From Acanthosoma haemorrhoidale (Eukaryota > Arthropoda > Insecta > Hemiptera > Acanthosomatidae), in contig OV884011.1 of the NCBI GenBank assembly GCA_930367205.1, positions 85,607,474 to 85,671,473 of the forward strand: a DNA stretch of 64,000 bases. The letters are read 5' to 3'. The first letter of the stretch is position 1; each line of letters begins with the position of its first letter. The notes under the pieces were generated by a model. It saw only the letters and a list, made by a program, of their open reading frames with translations. It did no database searches and was not told the DNA's origin. A program made the position numbers and the translations under genes. Shown one piece after another: positions 54,401-63,978 of this stretch.

Positions 54401-57400
54401 TCTATTCTTTACCCTCCAGATGAAATCTCAGCACAGTCGGCCTCTATAACCTTCCCACCTCCTGCAAATGAGACTTGCATCTCCTTGGAAGAGAACACTT
54501 CCACATGGATAACAGTTTCTGGCACCCAACAACTTTCCTAGTAGAACTTCCCCACCGGTTTCTGTCTTTTTTTCCAGTTCACACTTTGGATCAGGTGATT
54601 TTTTTTTTGCCTACAATTAGATACCAAGTGTGAATTAGATACCAAACACCTGTTCCTATTTTCCTGAAAGTTGTGCATTGTTGGGGGACACCTTCTACAA
54701 TTTATAGGAGCCAGATCATCACACTAACAACCTGGCCGCCAGGCAAAAGTCATAGACCAAAGAACTTTGTCTCTTTCTCTGCCAGGTCAGAGCGACTGGT
54801 GACAGACCTGACAAATATCTTTTTTATTTATACAAAAATTTTAAAGAATAATACTTACAGATAAGCCAGACAGAAGGAAAACCTTCATATTTTCATCTAT
54901 AAGATGAGGATTCTCAGGAGTATCTACAAGTTTCTGTGTCTGAAAATAGAATTATAGATGGTGTGAGTTCATAGTTAGCTGTAAATTTAGATTTGAGATG
55001 ATATATTCACTAGTATATTGGCTTAGGTTGATAAAAGAAAGATTTTAGATTTTCAAAAAATTTATTTATGGATGATGTTTCAACATACTACATTATATTG
55101 GAGAACTGATATATGCTAAACAATTCACATCTCGTGGTTGCCAGCAAAGGTAATAGACCAAAGAACTTATCTCAACTTAAAAGTCAGAGTGACAGGTGAC
55201 CAACTTATTCAGGTTGGTCAAAAAGTCCGTTCGGTTTTTGTCATCACGAAACTTCAACCAGTCTAATATGTAGCTAACTTCAGTCCGTCCCTAGCGAGTG
55301 CGCTCTCGTCAGATACTAGACACTTCAACATAGTTTGACGCAAAATTCGGATGAGACTGATTGTATTTTGTGTGTTTAGGATCATCCTGAAAATGGAAAA
55401 CCAAAACGAACATTATCGACACCTCATGCTTTTTTATTTTAAAAAGGCAAGGAAGCAGTGAAACTTGCAGGAAGATATTCGCTGTATACAGAGAGGATGC
55501 TGTTTCAGAACGTGTGTGCCAGAAGTGGTTTTAAAGATTTTGATCGGGAAATTTTTCGGTTCAAGACGCACCTCACTCTGGCCGGCCAACTGAGATTAAC
55601 AGCGACAAAGTGAAGGAATTAGTTGACACCAATCCCCGTTTTACAACTAGAGAGATTGCAGTTATCCTCAAAATATCCAAATCGAGTGTTGAAAACCATC
55701 TGCACCAACTTGGCTACGTGAGCAGGCTCAATGTTTGGGTTCCCCATCAACTTAGTGAGGCTAACCTCGCAAAAAGGATTTCCATCTGCGATTCGTTGCG
55801 GAAACGTGAAGAAAACGATCATTTTTAGAAGATAATGATAACAGGGGATCATCTATAGCAATGTGGAGCGCAAATGCTCATGGGTGGAAGCGTGGCGAAT
55901 TATCACGGATGTGTACTGTGACCAGCTGGCCAAATTAAATGCAGCAATCCACCAGAAGCGTCCAGAACTAGCCAACCGTAAGGGCATGGTCTTCCATCAT
56001 GACAATGCCAGACCGCACACTTCTTTGCAGACGCGGCAGAAGTTTTTGGAGCTTGGCTGGGAAGTTTTGCTGCACCCTCCATATTCACCCGACCTTGCAC
56101 CTTCAGATTTCCACCTGTTTCAGTCTCTTCAAAATTCATTGAATGGACAGACCTTCAACTCTGAAGAAGATGTAAAAATCCACTTGGAAAATTTTTTTGC
56201 CAGTAAAGACAGGAAATTCTTTGTGCATGGAATTATGAATCTGCCCATGAGATGCAGAAGATACTGGAACAAAACAGCAATTATATCATCCTTTCGCTTT
56301 GTGTTTAAAAGTTGTGTCTTATTTACGCTTAAAAAACCGAACGGACCAACCCTTTACTAAGGGGCTTGCTGTAATCTTTGTTTCATGAAGGATAAATCAA
56401 AAAGTAAATTTTACCAGGTGTCATACCACCACATTGCACACGCACTTATAGCAAACTTATGATGCCATTTTAAAGAGTTCAAAAATGATAAGAAATCATT
56501 AGCAACAGTACGACATTTAAACTTTATAAATTTAAAATATTTCAGTAATAGTGAGTAATTAATTCACATCAATAAAGTAAATAAAAAAACAACCATGTAA
56601 ATAACATGTATAAAAATAAAAATGTCAATAACATGAATGAAAATATCAATCCTGCAAACCTATATTAAAGATTAAAAACATATCAGTTTTGCATATGTAC
56701 ATTAATAACTCAAAATACATGTAAAGCAAATAAAATAGTGAATAAACCAACTCGTTCTTTCATTAACCTACTCAGGGTCCTCAGAAAGATGTTAGTATGT
56801 AGGTACAGATATTTGAGCCAAATACGGCATGAACACACTAAAATCTTCTGATTGTCCCTTCTAAACTAAATACACATTATTTGCATTACAAATAAATAAA
56901 TATTATATCACATAAAAATTACCCTATTTATCCCCTTAATTCTGATTTGTAAAGGATACTTTATCCACTAATGAGACTTTATTATTAAATGACTAATGTA
57001 AGGCAAGACTGAGAAACAAAACAACCTAGCCATTTAAAGAAAAATTGTTGGTAATACATTAACTTGTATGGTAAGGTAGTGACCATACCAAATTAGGTGC
57101 TAGAAACTGAGATCGGAAGTAAGGAAGTTGCAACTGATGCAATATTTATTAAAAGTAATTAACTAAAACTGTGTCAAATTTGAATACCTTCACTAGTTTG
57201 GAAACGTTTAAGAAAAACAGATGCTTACATAATTTTCTGTATAGCCATCACTCCAAACCACTTTATCATCCTGGCCCAATATTAAATAGGTGCATAGATT
57301 ATTATAGACAGAAGTTCATACAAAGTTTTCATATTTTCAGTAATGGAAAAAAGATAATTACTTTTATAGGTGGACTATTGTTGAATGTAACAAGGTCATT

Positions 57401-60400
57401 TATAACAGTTTTGTTGACATCAGGTACCTAAATAATAAAAAATACATATTTAATACAGAAAAAGAAAATTAATATGATATTGATAAAAGATGAATCTAAT
57501 TCTAAATAACCAATTTTTTATATAAATTTCAAATGATTTAATTAGTTATAAAGTATCGATATATAAAGAAATCCATATTAACATTTCAGGAAGAGATAAG
57601 GCCTTCCAAGATTGCTTCCATAGTTGTAAAGCTAAAATCAGTACCATGTGATCCTTACAATTAAGAATTGGTGAACTGCAGAACATTAGCCTAATGTTGG
57701 AGGTTCAACATATTGGGAAGGACTGAAGATTCCCCAGAGCTGATCATTTGAAATGGCGGACTGGAGACAAGTTTTGTACAGACTGAGACAAAATTGTGAA
57801 TAACAGAAAACAATCATGTTTCAGCGGACAACACCTAATATTCATACAGTAATCATAGACACACCCTGATGTGGTGACTTCTCACACAAGTATACTTCAG
57901 GAAAGTGAAATTCAGAGTTTATATTCAATACTACTATAAATTGCCCAATAACATTTTCGATAACTCTCAGCTCTGAACTGTCATCTTCAGTAGCCAATTG
58001 ATGGTGTGATTGATGTGGTGACTCGTGGAAAGCATTGTAGAGTGGAGTCTGAACAGGTAGCAAACCTATTTTTAAGTCTGTATTAATATAAATTATTTCA
58101 AATGTTATAAGTTTTTTTCACTCCACCATGATAGCTTAGAGCAGTCAAAACTGTTATTGGTGCATAAATACCATTTTGTGGAAAAACGGAAGATTTATTA
58201 TTTAACAACTGATAATTTTTGTGGGTAACCTAGACAGGGCCCATGAATAGTTTTTTTGAAGAGCTATTGACTATTTTGCTTATGTAAAGAACAACTGCGG
58301 GAGAGTATTTGTAAAAGGCCGTTACAGAGTATTTCAACCAAGCTGGATTGGAAACGAAAAAAGTTATATTGATAAGAACAGACAGGGCATACCGGCAATG
58401 CTTAGGTGTAAGAAAGGCTTGGTTCAACGACTCTGCAGTGACCCAAAACGCAATGAAAATTTTATATCCAGAGAAAATTTGGGGAAAAAAATAATAGTAA
58501 TGTAAATATTATATAAATGAACATATATTTAAGATTAAAACTTTAAATGCAATTTATGAAATATATTTATTTTATTTCTTCATAACAGCAATCTTATTTT
58601 TGGTTACATCAACTTAAGGAAAAGATAGTTTGAAAAACTATAAATTTGAAGTAGTAAGTAAGGTGGGAGCTCTGGACCCTAAGATAATGCTTTGGCTCAG
58701 ACAGTGTGAGGTTGCGGCTGTACGAGACTGTTCCCCTTGGAACATGAAATCACCGGATTAACTTGGTAACGTTGCCCTACCAACTTATTAGTGCCAACTT
58801 GCACGACCTCAATTCTCTTCTTGCAGGGATCTTTCTGTTGACATCACCGCCTAGCGGTTATATAAAAAGTTGTATTCCTTTAACCATTCAACATTGCTAA
58901 TTTATTATTTTACATTTATTAATCCTAATTTATTTATCATTGCGGCTATTTATAATAACAGAAATTATGATTTCAGAATGAAAGTAGCAATTACCTTGCT
59001 GAATTTTAAGGAATACTCAGTAGATAGTAATTAAATTTTATTTATAATTATTCTAATCAGACCTGGTATTAAAATTTTGTTATTTATTACTTTTAAAACA
59101 TCATTGTGTATAATTTTTTTTAAAATAAAGTTATTGTGATTTGGCATAAATTCGATTTTGGTGTTATTTGTTTTTCTTACATCAGTTATAGTTTTTTGTT
59201 CAGTTCATTCTTGTGCCATAGAACCCACCTGAGTTTGAGTTATCACTTAAAGGAACATGCTGTGTTGGAGTCTGAACACAGAATAATAAAATACAAAAAA
59301 TTAACTTTATTTGGGGAAAATTATCTCTTAAGCACCCTCAATTTAAATCATTTCCTGAAGAGATTGATGCTCAAATTGATGACTCAGAATTTAAAGTTTT
59401 TCAACAAAGATTGACTTCATCTTTGAAAATAATTAGCAGGGAACGTTTACACTTGCCACACCTTAAGTCAGTTAGTGACAGTAAAAAGGATATCGATATC
59501 AGCCAGTTTGAAGATTTATTTTAGAAAAACTGAATTTCAAGAAAAATTTTTTACTGACATATTAAAAACTTTGTGCAGCTGGTCAACAAGTTTTTCATTT
59601 ATGCCAAATGGTATTTGGACCAATGAAGCGGCAGATGTTTTAAGAGCAACAAAGCTGCCCTACAGTTGGAAATAATCAAGTTCCAAATAGTTGTAAGGAC
59701 ATTTATGATCAAGTTTAAAAAACTCTTGGAAGTGACCAATTTCAATCAAAATGTGAAAAAACTATTAGAACAAAAATTGTGTACCATATTTGGCTCAATT
59801 TATGTGTGTGAAACAGAACTCGGAAAAATGAACTTGATTAAGAACCAGTAGAGATTTTAACTCACAGATGACCTTAACAGCTTGATGAGAATCAGCTGCA
59901 CTAACTAGACCCCAAATTTCAAGCAGGTTGTTCAAAATAAAATTTTTCACATTGAACATTAACCACAATGAATTTTAGTAAGTAGTCAATCTTTTTGAAC
60001 TGATATGTACTTATTGATTTTCTTGTATTATTAAAATCATAATAAAAAACTATTGATTTGGTATTTTTTCACTTCATTTTACTGGTATCCATCGTGTTTT
60101 GTATGTAAGATAACAACTGATTTCAAAGAAAAGTTTTACTTTAGTCTAGGTTAGAGTAGTTGGTAGTGCAATAGAGGGGAGGCTTGAGTTTTTGGACCTC
60201 GAAAGTCTGACTGTTTTGAAATGGACCTACAGAATAACTGGTAATAGCATTCCTTAATTAGAATTACAAAAAAACCAATTCTAAAAATATTAATAATATT
60301 GTGTCCCCTTGTTTGCATAGGGCATAAGCAATAACATCAAAATGATAACAACCCTATAAAAACAATAAAGACCTATTTATTAATTAAAGGCTTGGTAATT

Positions 60401-63400
60401 TGAATACCTCGGAACATGGAAATATTATATTATATTACCAACGAAACTTTTATTTGTCCAACAAACAAATAGGTATTACAGAATATGGTACTTAAAAATT
60501 AATAAGGACCAAACTATAGACCTCTTGCCTTCATGGTTAGTTGTTTTAGTAGTTTAAGTAAATTAGTAACTTCAAAATTTCTATTTAGACATTGAGTTCA
60601 CAGGTTCATTTCAGCAATACATTCATTTACTTCAATGCAAATATTTTCATAAGTGTTGTTGCTATTTGCAAAGGAAGGACCAATAAATTGAAGAGAAGTT
60701 ATCACAGGAATGAGCGATTTAGTTCATGGTGGTTGAATGCAAATAAACCAGTAAACTGACTACCATTTTCCAACCGCCTTGCCTTATCAGTACAAATATT
60801 TCCAAGAGGTGTCTCGTTAGTTTGTGTAGTCCTCATAATCCCTAATATATTTAATAATTTTACTTACTGAAGATTTTTCTATAGAAATTGTTTGTAGATC
60901 TGAACTTCCTCTTCCGGTAGCTGTTAAAGAGACTCCGGTACCATCTTCATTTTTCTGAAAATATGATTAATGCAGAGCAAATAAGACGATAGCAGAAAAC
61001 CCATTTTAATATAATTTGCATGCATTGTTCATTTAAAATTTTCCATCCACTGTTAATTATTACTAAAACATAAATAAGTTTTCAGTTTCATAAGAGATTT
61101 GAGCTCATCTTTCAGATCATCAATATAATCAAGGAAACCTAAGGAATCGGCAATTTATTTTTAGTGTGTTCTTCACTTCAACTTCAACGGAATCAACTAA
61201 GGTTTATGTAAAAAATATATTGGATTTACATCAGATTTATTAATGGATGACATACTATATATGTCTGTATCAAGTAGTTATGAAAGATCGTTGGTGAGTT
61301 TACACAATTAGTACCATCTTTTAGACTACAGAATTTGAAGTAGACAAACATACTATGTTGAAATAGCATTCATTAAAAAAATGTGAAGAAAATCCAGTTT
61401 CTTGTTTTCATAAACCTATACCCCCCCCCCCCATCCCCAAAAAAACATCTAATTTTATGCATAACTAGAACTATTTAATCACAGTTTCACAATTTTTTAA
61501 AATTCAATTTTATTATCGTTTTCTATTTCAAAACATTATGATAGACAGTACCATCTTGTGGATGTGTTATTAATACCAATAAATGCTTCAATCCGTTTAT
61601 TTAGTACGAAAGATAAAAAAAGGAAAATATGTATGTCAAAAAATTTAGTAAAAATAATTCAACTAAGTAGGACCATGCAATACTTTTTGTTTAATGAGCT
61701 AAATTTTACATTAAGCTAATGTATAGGATAATTAAACATGTTGAAGTTGCTTATACAAAACGCACCATCATGTTTGTAGATTTTTCTTGCCATGGATTGA
61801 TGACGTGTGAAAAATCCCACATGACATTATTTTCATTGAAATGAGATCCAACAATTTGTTTTTCATTTCCCCAGTCTCCTAACAGAAAACAAAAAAACAA
61901 ATAAATTGTATTGAAATTAAGTTATTTTTTACAAAAATAATAAGAGAGATCATTTTTACTAACTAGATGGAGATCTACGAGACTGAACTGAGGAGATTCT
62001 GTTGCTCAATCTCTGTTTCAAATGAGGACTTAGTTCATCGAGCGACTCGACCTTTTTCAACTCATCTAACATATCTTCCGATACTGACCTAGATTTAAAA
62101 ACAGAAAATAATAGATATTTCAAAAAGATCATTATGAAATAATAATAAGTGATGAAAACATATTGCTACTTTGGAAATGTTAAGGGAGATGTCTGTTCTA
62201 TAATAGCAGTATTTTTGATCAAAAATACTTTTTTAGAAACTGATGAGAATATTCCAGCTAGAAATGGGACATTCCTTGCTCTTTCGCTCTCTATATCCTT
62301 AATTTTATTTTTATACATTGGGGACATTCCTGGAAAGTAATGTTGTTTTTTTACATTTAATCCAAACAGATAAATTTTTAACATGTTTCTGTTTTTAATC
62401 AATGATGTAATGTCACCCTCATTATCAATAACCTTTTGCCAACTAGTTTGCACATTTTCAATGCCAAATCGATAAAAATCAATTAGTTTTTGAGAAAAAT
62501 ATCTGGAGATGGCATTTTGGACATCATCCAAATTTTCAAATTTTTTGCCAATTAGAAAATGTTGTAGCAATCAGAATAAATGGAAATGTGATGGCACAAT
62601 ATCGGGCAAGATTGGTGGTTGAGCCTGGAAATGAAAAATGGGTCCTCTATGCTAATCCAAAACGCAAAAAGCAGGGGCTCTCTCTGAATGAACCGCCATG
62701 AAATACAGCTAAGCCAAGTTTACACCCCAAAAAGGCGTGTTTGGCGGATCATTCGCAGGGTAGTTCAATTTTAATTGCTGAAACCTGGACAAACTGTGAA
62801 TGCAGACCTTTACAGTGAACTATTGGATTGAGTAAATCAATCCTTAATTGAAAAATGACCAGGGATTGTCAACAGATAAGGCGTTTTCTGCAACACGATA
62901 ATGGGAGACCACACTACGCAAGAGGAACCCTGGAAAAAAATAATGAATTGGGGTGGGAGGTATTGCCTCACCCACCATACTCACCCGATATTGTGCCATT
63001 GGATTTCCATTTATTCCGATTACTACAACATTTATTAAGTGGCAATAAATTTGCAAAGTTGAATGATGTCCAAAATGTCATCTCCAAATATTTTGCTCAA
63101 AAACCAATTGATTTTTATTGATCCAGTATTGAATATGACATTACTTTCCGGGCCCCCTATTATCTCCAAAAAATACACTTTAGTTTATAATTTATGTAAA
63201 TTTTTTTTTTTTAGTAAAATGTAACTTTAACTGAAAAAGTGAAAAAGATTTATAAACAATAATTAAAAAAAAAACACTCTAATATTTTAAAATAGGATTA
63301 CCAAATAAAAATATTAAATCTATTGTAACCGTTCTGAAATGGAACAAACGGTTGTTGTACAGTAGTTTAGGAAATAATTGTATTAACTTGTATTATTTGA

Positions 63401-63978
63401 GGTTTCCATTAATGTTTTATAATTTTGCGACCTGCTGTTAATTCTAGATTTAAGTATCGATTTACATGTGATATTTTTTTTCAATAAAAAACTATTTTAG
63501 AGGTGTTCTCCATATTCCCTGTTATTATTTTCCTAAATCCGTGTTAAGTTCCTTTAGCTTGCCAACCATCCTTTTCAGCGTTCCTTGACGAGTCTAAGTC
63601 TAGGAAGGAGCCAGGGGTTACACTATTAATCAAATATGTATTTTTTTTTTTGTTTTGAAACAAACAAAAGATAACCACTCAACAACTAACATGCTAGTGA
63701 TGTAACACTTATGAATTATTTTTTTAATTATAATATTTATTAGCTTACTGTGATTCAGATATCTTTGCTTGGAGAGCTGAGAATATTGAGTCAGGATCAT
63801 GTAAATTTTTCAAATTTTCTTTCTATAAAAAAATTTTTTTTTATACATAAGTTGGTTGCAAAGAACATATATAAAGTTATAGAAAACTCTAAAAGCTGGT
63901 ACATACTTCCCAAATAGCTGAGTTATTCTTTGATCCACTTTCTGACTCAGTGTCTTTTGCCCAATCGGAAAATGGTCC
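48270..63978 (-). CDS. TopBP1: TopBP1 (mus101) 3' part, BRCT7-BRCT8, 10 exons
   Basis: TopBP1 is the nuclear multi-BRCT scaffold that starts replication and activates the ATR checkpoint kinase. Exons in transcript order: 63978-63907, 63822-63749, 62088-61964, 61878-61766, 60954-60868, 54939-54859, 52919-52713, 51737-51640, 51024-50887 and 48474-48270. All phases agree, giving 399 codons including the stop. Residues 1-157 are Ser/Glu-rich linker. BRCT7 runs about 175-253: FLLSGLS, HLGGGVTQ, ATTHIIIEKPIRSEKLL and the ASGKWVLHTSYLDSC Trp motif. EEEYEWG follows, and a WRQRK linker leads into BRCT8 at about 297-385 (FREMKVSLF, FTRLLEAGGATIF, HIVAPVFLGEFLV). The C-terminus is basic (VRQVRQRRH), a likely nuclear localisation signal. 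The first six or so BRCT repeats lie beyond 64000. Identification is secure from the BRCT7/8 wording. Confidence 0.92.
48475..50886. other. TopBP1 last intron
   Basis: A 2.4 kb intron. A tRNA-like stretch near 48600-48690 (tagcatagggaag through tatgttcaaccccct) could be a SINE but is weak. A possible LINE scrap lies at 49395-49815. The rest is unassigned AT-rich DNA. Confidence 0.5.
49395..49815 (-). mobile_element. Possible LINE endonuclease fragment
   Basis: The minus-strand frame reads LSNDHLPLIFQIQM, reminiscent of the SSDHLP-(I/V) catalytic His/Asp block at the end of jockey endonucleases; the 49814-49605 frame has no motif. Only one short motif supports this. Confidence 0.35.
50887..51024 (-). 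CDS. TopBP1: TopBP1 exon 9 of those visible (start of BRCT8)
   Basis: The acceptor tgttttaag precedes 51024 and the donor AG|gtataa follows 50887. It encodes WRQRKHDMGSTTPFREMKVS and FTRLLEAGGATIFQQ, the first strands of BRCT8. Confidence 0.92.
51640..51737 (-). CDS. TopBP1: TopBP1 exon 8 of those visible (BRCT7-8 linker)
   Basis: The acceptor ttttctaaag precedes 51737 and the donor AA|gtatgt follows 51640. It encodes EEEYEWGNQRSAPRLPKVKE then a Gly/Ala-rich GLAAAGH; EEYEWG is a conserved TopBP1 feature after BRCT7. Confidence 0.92.
51738..52712. other. TopBP1 intron with Tc1-like terminal motif
   Basis: At 52412-52440 the sequence cactggcgatcaaaagtttag followed by gaccactgg resembles a Tc1-family transposon terminus. 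No partner end or transposase is present, so only a scrap remains at most. Confidence 0.35.
52713..52919 (-). CDS. TopBP1: TopBP1 exon 7 of those visible (BRCT7 core)
   Basis: The acceptor gtatgtacag precedes 52919 and the donor CCA|gtaaga follows 52713. At 69 codons in phase 0 it carries IIRHLGGGVTQCQTYDPATT, HIIIEKPIRSEKLLCCIASG and KWVLHTSYLDSCYEARQFLP, an unmistakable BRCT with the W-x3-SYLDSC end. Confidence 0.95.
53140..53900 (-). mobile_element. LINE family J2 fragment, RT and 3' tail, copy 2
   Basis: Bases 53895-53641 match the fragment at 17925-18125; the minus strand reads a degraded VPQGA...NDLSVPKNI...FAD then CHRETIEASIAEFLESVNLV. After a gap, 53553-53150 reads ITKTYLYDITLKDPQITNTH and KYFGQHWEDHG, typical late ORF2 text. 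It is in the TopBP1 intron between exons 6 and 7, on the same strand as the gene, and inactive. Confidence 0.7.
53980..54125 (+). repeat. Tandem repeat, two copies of about 70 bp
   Basis: ggtactcactgtaaataattc and the aaaccgattact(g/a)tatgta segment occur twice in succession, with a partial third start (agtaccatggta) at 54111. Confidence 0.85.
54200..54560 (+). promoter_or_regulatory. Promoter-like block, possibly a solo LTR
   Basis: TATAAAA at about 54247, in a GC-richer context, is followed about 40-60 bases later by short CAGT/TCAG initiator-like sequences and an ATG in a short frame (MAFLFICIFIPHTFPYF...). With the tandem repeat just upstream (an enhancer-like U3 arrangement) this looks like an LTR, but no TG...CA ends or PBS could be fixed. 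Confidence 0.35.
54724..54813 (+). repeat. Direct repeat R4, left copy
   Basis: gccaggcaaaagtcatagac, then caaagaactt, then gtcagagcgactggtgac recurs, shortened, at 55134-55203. TopBP1 exon 6 lies between the copies. Confidence 0.6.
54859..54939 (-). CDS. TopBP1: TopBP1 exon 6 of those visible (start of BRCT7)
   Basis: The acceptor ctattttcag precedes 54939 and the donor TCT|gtaagt follows 54859. At 27 codons in phase 0 it encodes TQKLVDTPENPHLIDENMKV and FLLSGLS, the first strand of BRCT7. Confidence 0.88.
55134..55203 (+). repeat. Direct repeat R4, right copy
   Basis: Shares aatagaccaaagaactta-type wording and gtcagagtgacaggtgac with 54724-54813. It ends about 10 bases before the mariner terminus. 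Confidence 0.55.
55212..56352 (+). mobile_element. mariner transposon with internal deletion
   Basis: Inverted ends: GGTTGGTCAAAAAGTCCGTT at 55213 and, from the right, GGTTGGTCCGTTCGGTTTTT ending at 56351 (8 bases lost). The plus strand reads QNEHYRHLMLFYF, KVKELVDTNPRFTTREIAVI (HTH), RLNVWVPHQLSE, then VFHHDNARPHTSLQT and HPPYSPDLAPSDFHLFQSLQ (catalytic Asp residues of DD34D). The transposase is broken by frameshifts near 55450-55560 and 55840 and lacks the GDE-containing first catalytic region after ENDHF. It lies in a TopBP1 intron, antisense to the gene. Confidence 0.92.
56353..57847. other. TopBP1 intron, no recognised element
   Basis: AT-rich intron sequence. The small plus frame 57171-57431 has no recognisable similarity. 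Confidence 0.5.
57848..58048 (-). CDS. Candidate cassette exon in TopBP1
   Basis: An open 201-bp block with an acceptor (gctacctgttcag before 58048) and a donor (ACT|gtatga after 57848). It is 67 codons in phase 0, and both neighbouring exons (60868 and 54939) meet it in phase 0, so inclusion keeps TopBP1 in frame. It reads TPLYNAFHESPHQSHHQLAT, EDDSSELRVIENVIGQFIVV and so on, which resembles no TopBP1 domain I know. It could be transposon-derived or chance. Confidence 0.25.
58049..59135. other. TopBP1 intron, no recognised element
   Basis: Bases 58640-58870 are GC-richer (ggtgggagctctggacc and onward) and might be an old repeat; nothing is identified. Confidence 0.4.
59136..59850 (+). pseudogene. 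Broken open frames of unknown origin
   Basis: Plus-strand frames chain together through small shifts: about 59285-59521 reads IQKINFIWGKLSLKHPQFKS, FPEEIDAQIDDSEFKVFQQR, LTSSLKIISRERLHLPHLKS; 59520-59675 reads KTEFQEKFFTDILKTLCSWS. The protein-like composition (charged, few stops in the right frame) suggests a decayed coding sequence. A distant resemblance to hAT-derived ZBED/SCAN-type proteins crossed my mind but no diagnostic motif supports it. Confidence 0.35.
59851..60867. other. TopBP1 intron, no recognised element
   Basis: AT-rich sequence with no gene or element signal. Confidence 0.5.
60868..60954 (-). CDS. TopBP1: TopBP1 exon 5 of those visible
   Basis: The acceptor catattttcag precedes 60954 and the donor TCA|gtaagt follows 60868. 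At 29 codons in phase 0 it encodes KNEDGTGVSLTATGRGSSDL then QTISIEKSS, disordered linker before BRCT7. Assignment rests on splice consensus and frame. Confidence 0.75.
61766..61878 (-). CDS. TopBP1: TopBP1 exon 4 of those visible (possible ATR-activation segment)
   Basis: The acceptor ttctgttag precedes 61878 and the donor ATG|gtgcgt follows 61766. It encodes DWGNEKQIVGSHFNENNVMW then DFSHVINPWQEKSTNMM. The aromatic VMWDF in an acidic, disordered setting sits where vertebrate TopBP1 has the Trp of its ATR-activating domain. Confidence 0.78.
61964..62088 (-). CDS. TopBP1: TopBP1 exon 3 of those visible
   Basis: The acceptor ttaaatctag precedes 62088 and the donor A|gttagt follows 61964. It encodes SVSEDMLDELKKVESLDELS then PHLKQRLSNRISSVQSRRSP, a charged linker with a short predicted helix. 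Confidence 0.8.
62321..62572 (-). mobile_element. mariner tail fragment, left arm
   Basis: The minus strand reads GKKFENLDDVQNAISRYFSQ, KLIDFYRFGIENVQTSWQKV and IDNEGD, the C-terminal end of a mariner transposase, followed by a terminus-like ACATTACTTTCCAGG at about 62342-62328. It abuts a second copy in the opposite direction. Confidence 0.88.
62573..63156 (+). mobile_element. mariner fragment, right arm
   Basis: The plus strand reads EKWVLYANPKRKKQGLSLNE from about 62630, then LQHDNGRPHYARGTLEKNNE, LGWEVLPHPPYSPDIVPLDF and DVQNVISKYFAQKPIDFY before a stop, and ACATTACTTTCCGGG at about 63138. Catalytic Asp residues of the second and third blocks are recognisable. The 5' half of the transposase is missing and a stop and deletion lie near 62700-62850. 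Same family as the left arm. Confidence 0.9.
63157..63748. other. TopBP1 intron, nothing recognised
   Basis: AT-rich sequence between the mariner arm and the next exon; no signal. Confidence 0.5.
63749..63822 (-). CDS. TopBP1: TopBP1 exon 2 of those visible
   Basis: The acceptor tttttatag precedes 63822 and the donor CA|gtaagc follows 63749. It encodes KENLKNLHDPDSIFSALQAK then ISESQ; a linker exon joined in phase to exons 1 and 3. Confidence 0.75.
63907..63978 (-). CDS. TopBP1: TopBP1 exon 1 of those visible
   Basis: The acceptor tttttttcag precedes 63978 and the donor GAA|gtatgt follows 63907. At 24 codons in phase 0 it encodes GPFSDWAKDTESESGSKNNS then AIWE; Ser/Glu-rich linker. Further 5' exons lie outside the window. 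Confidence 0.72.
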
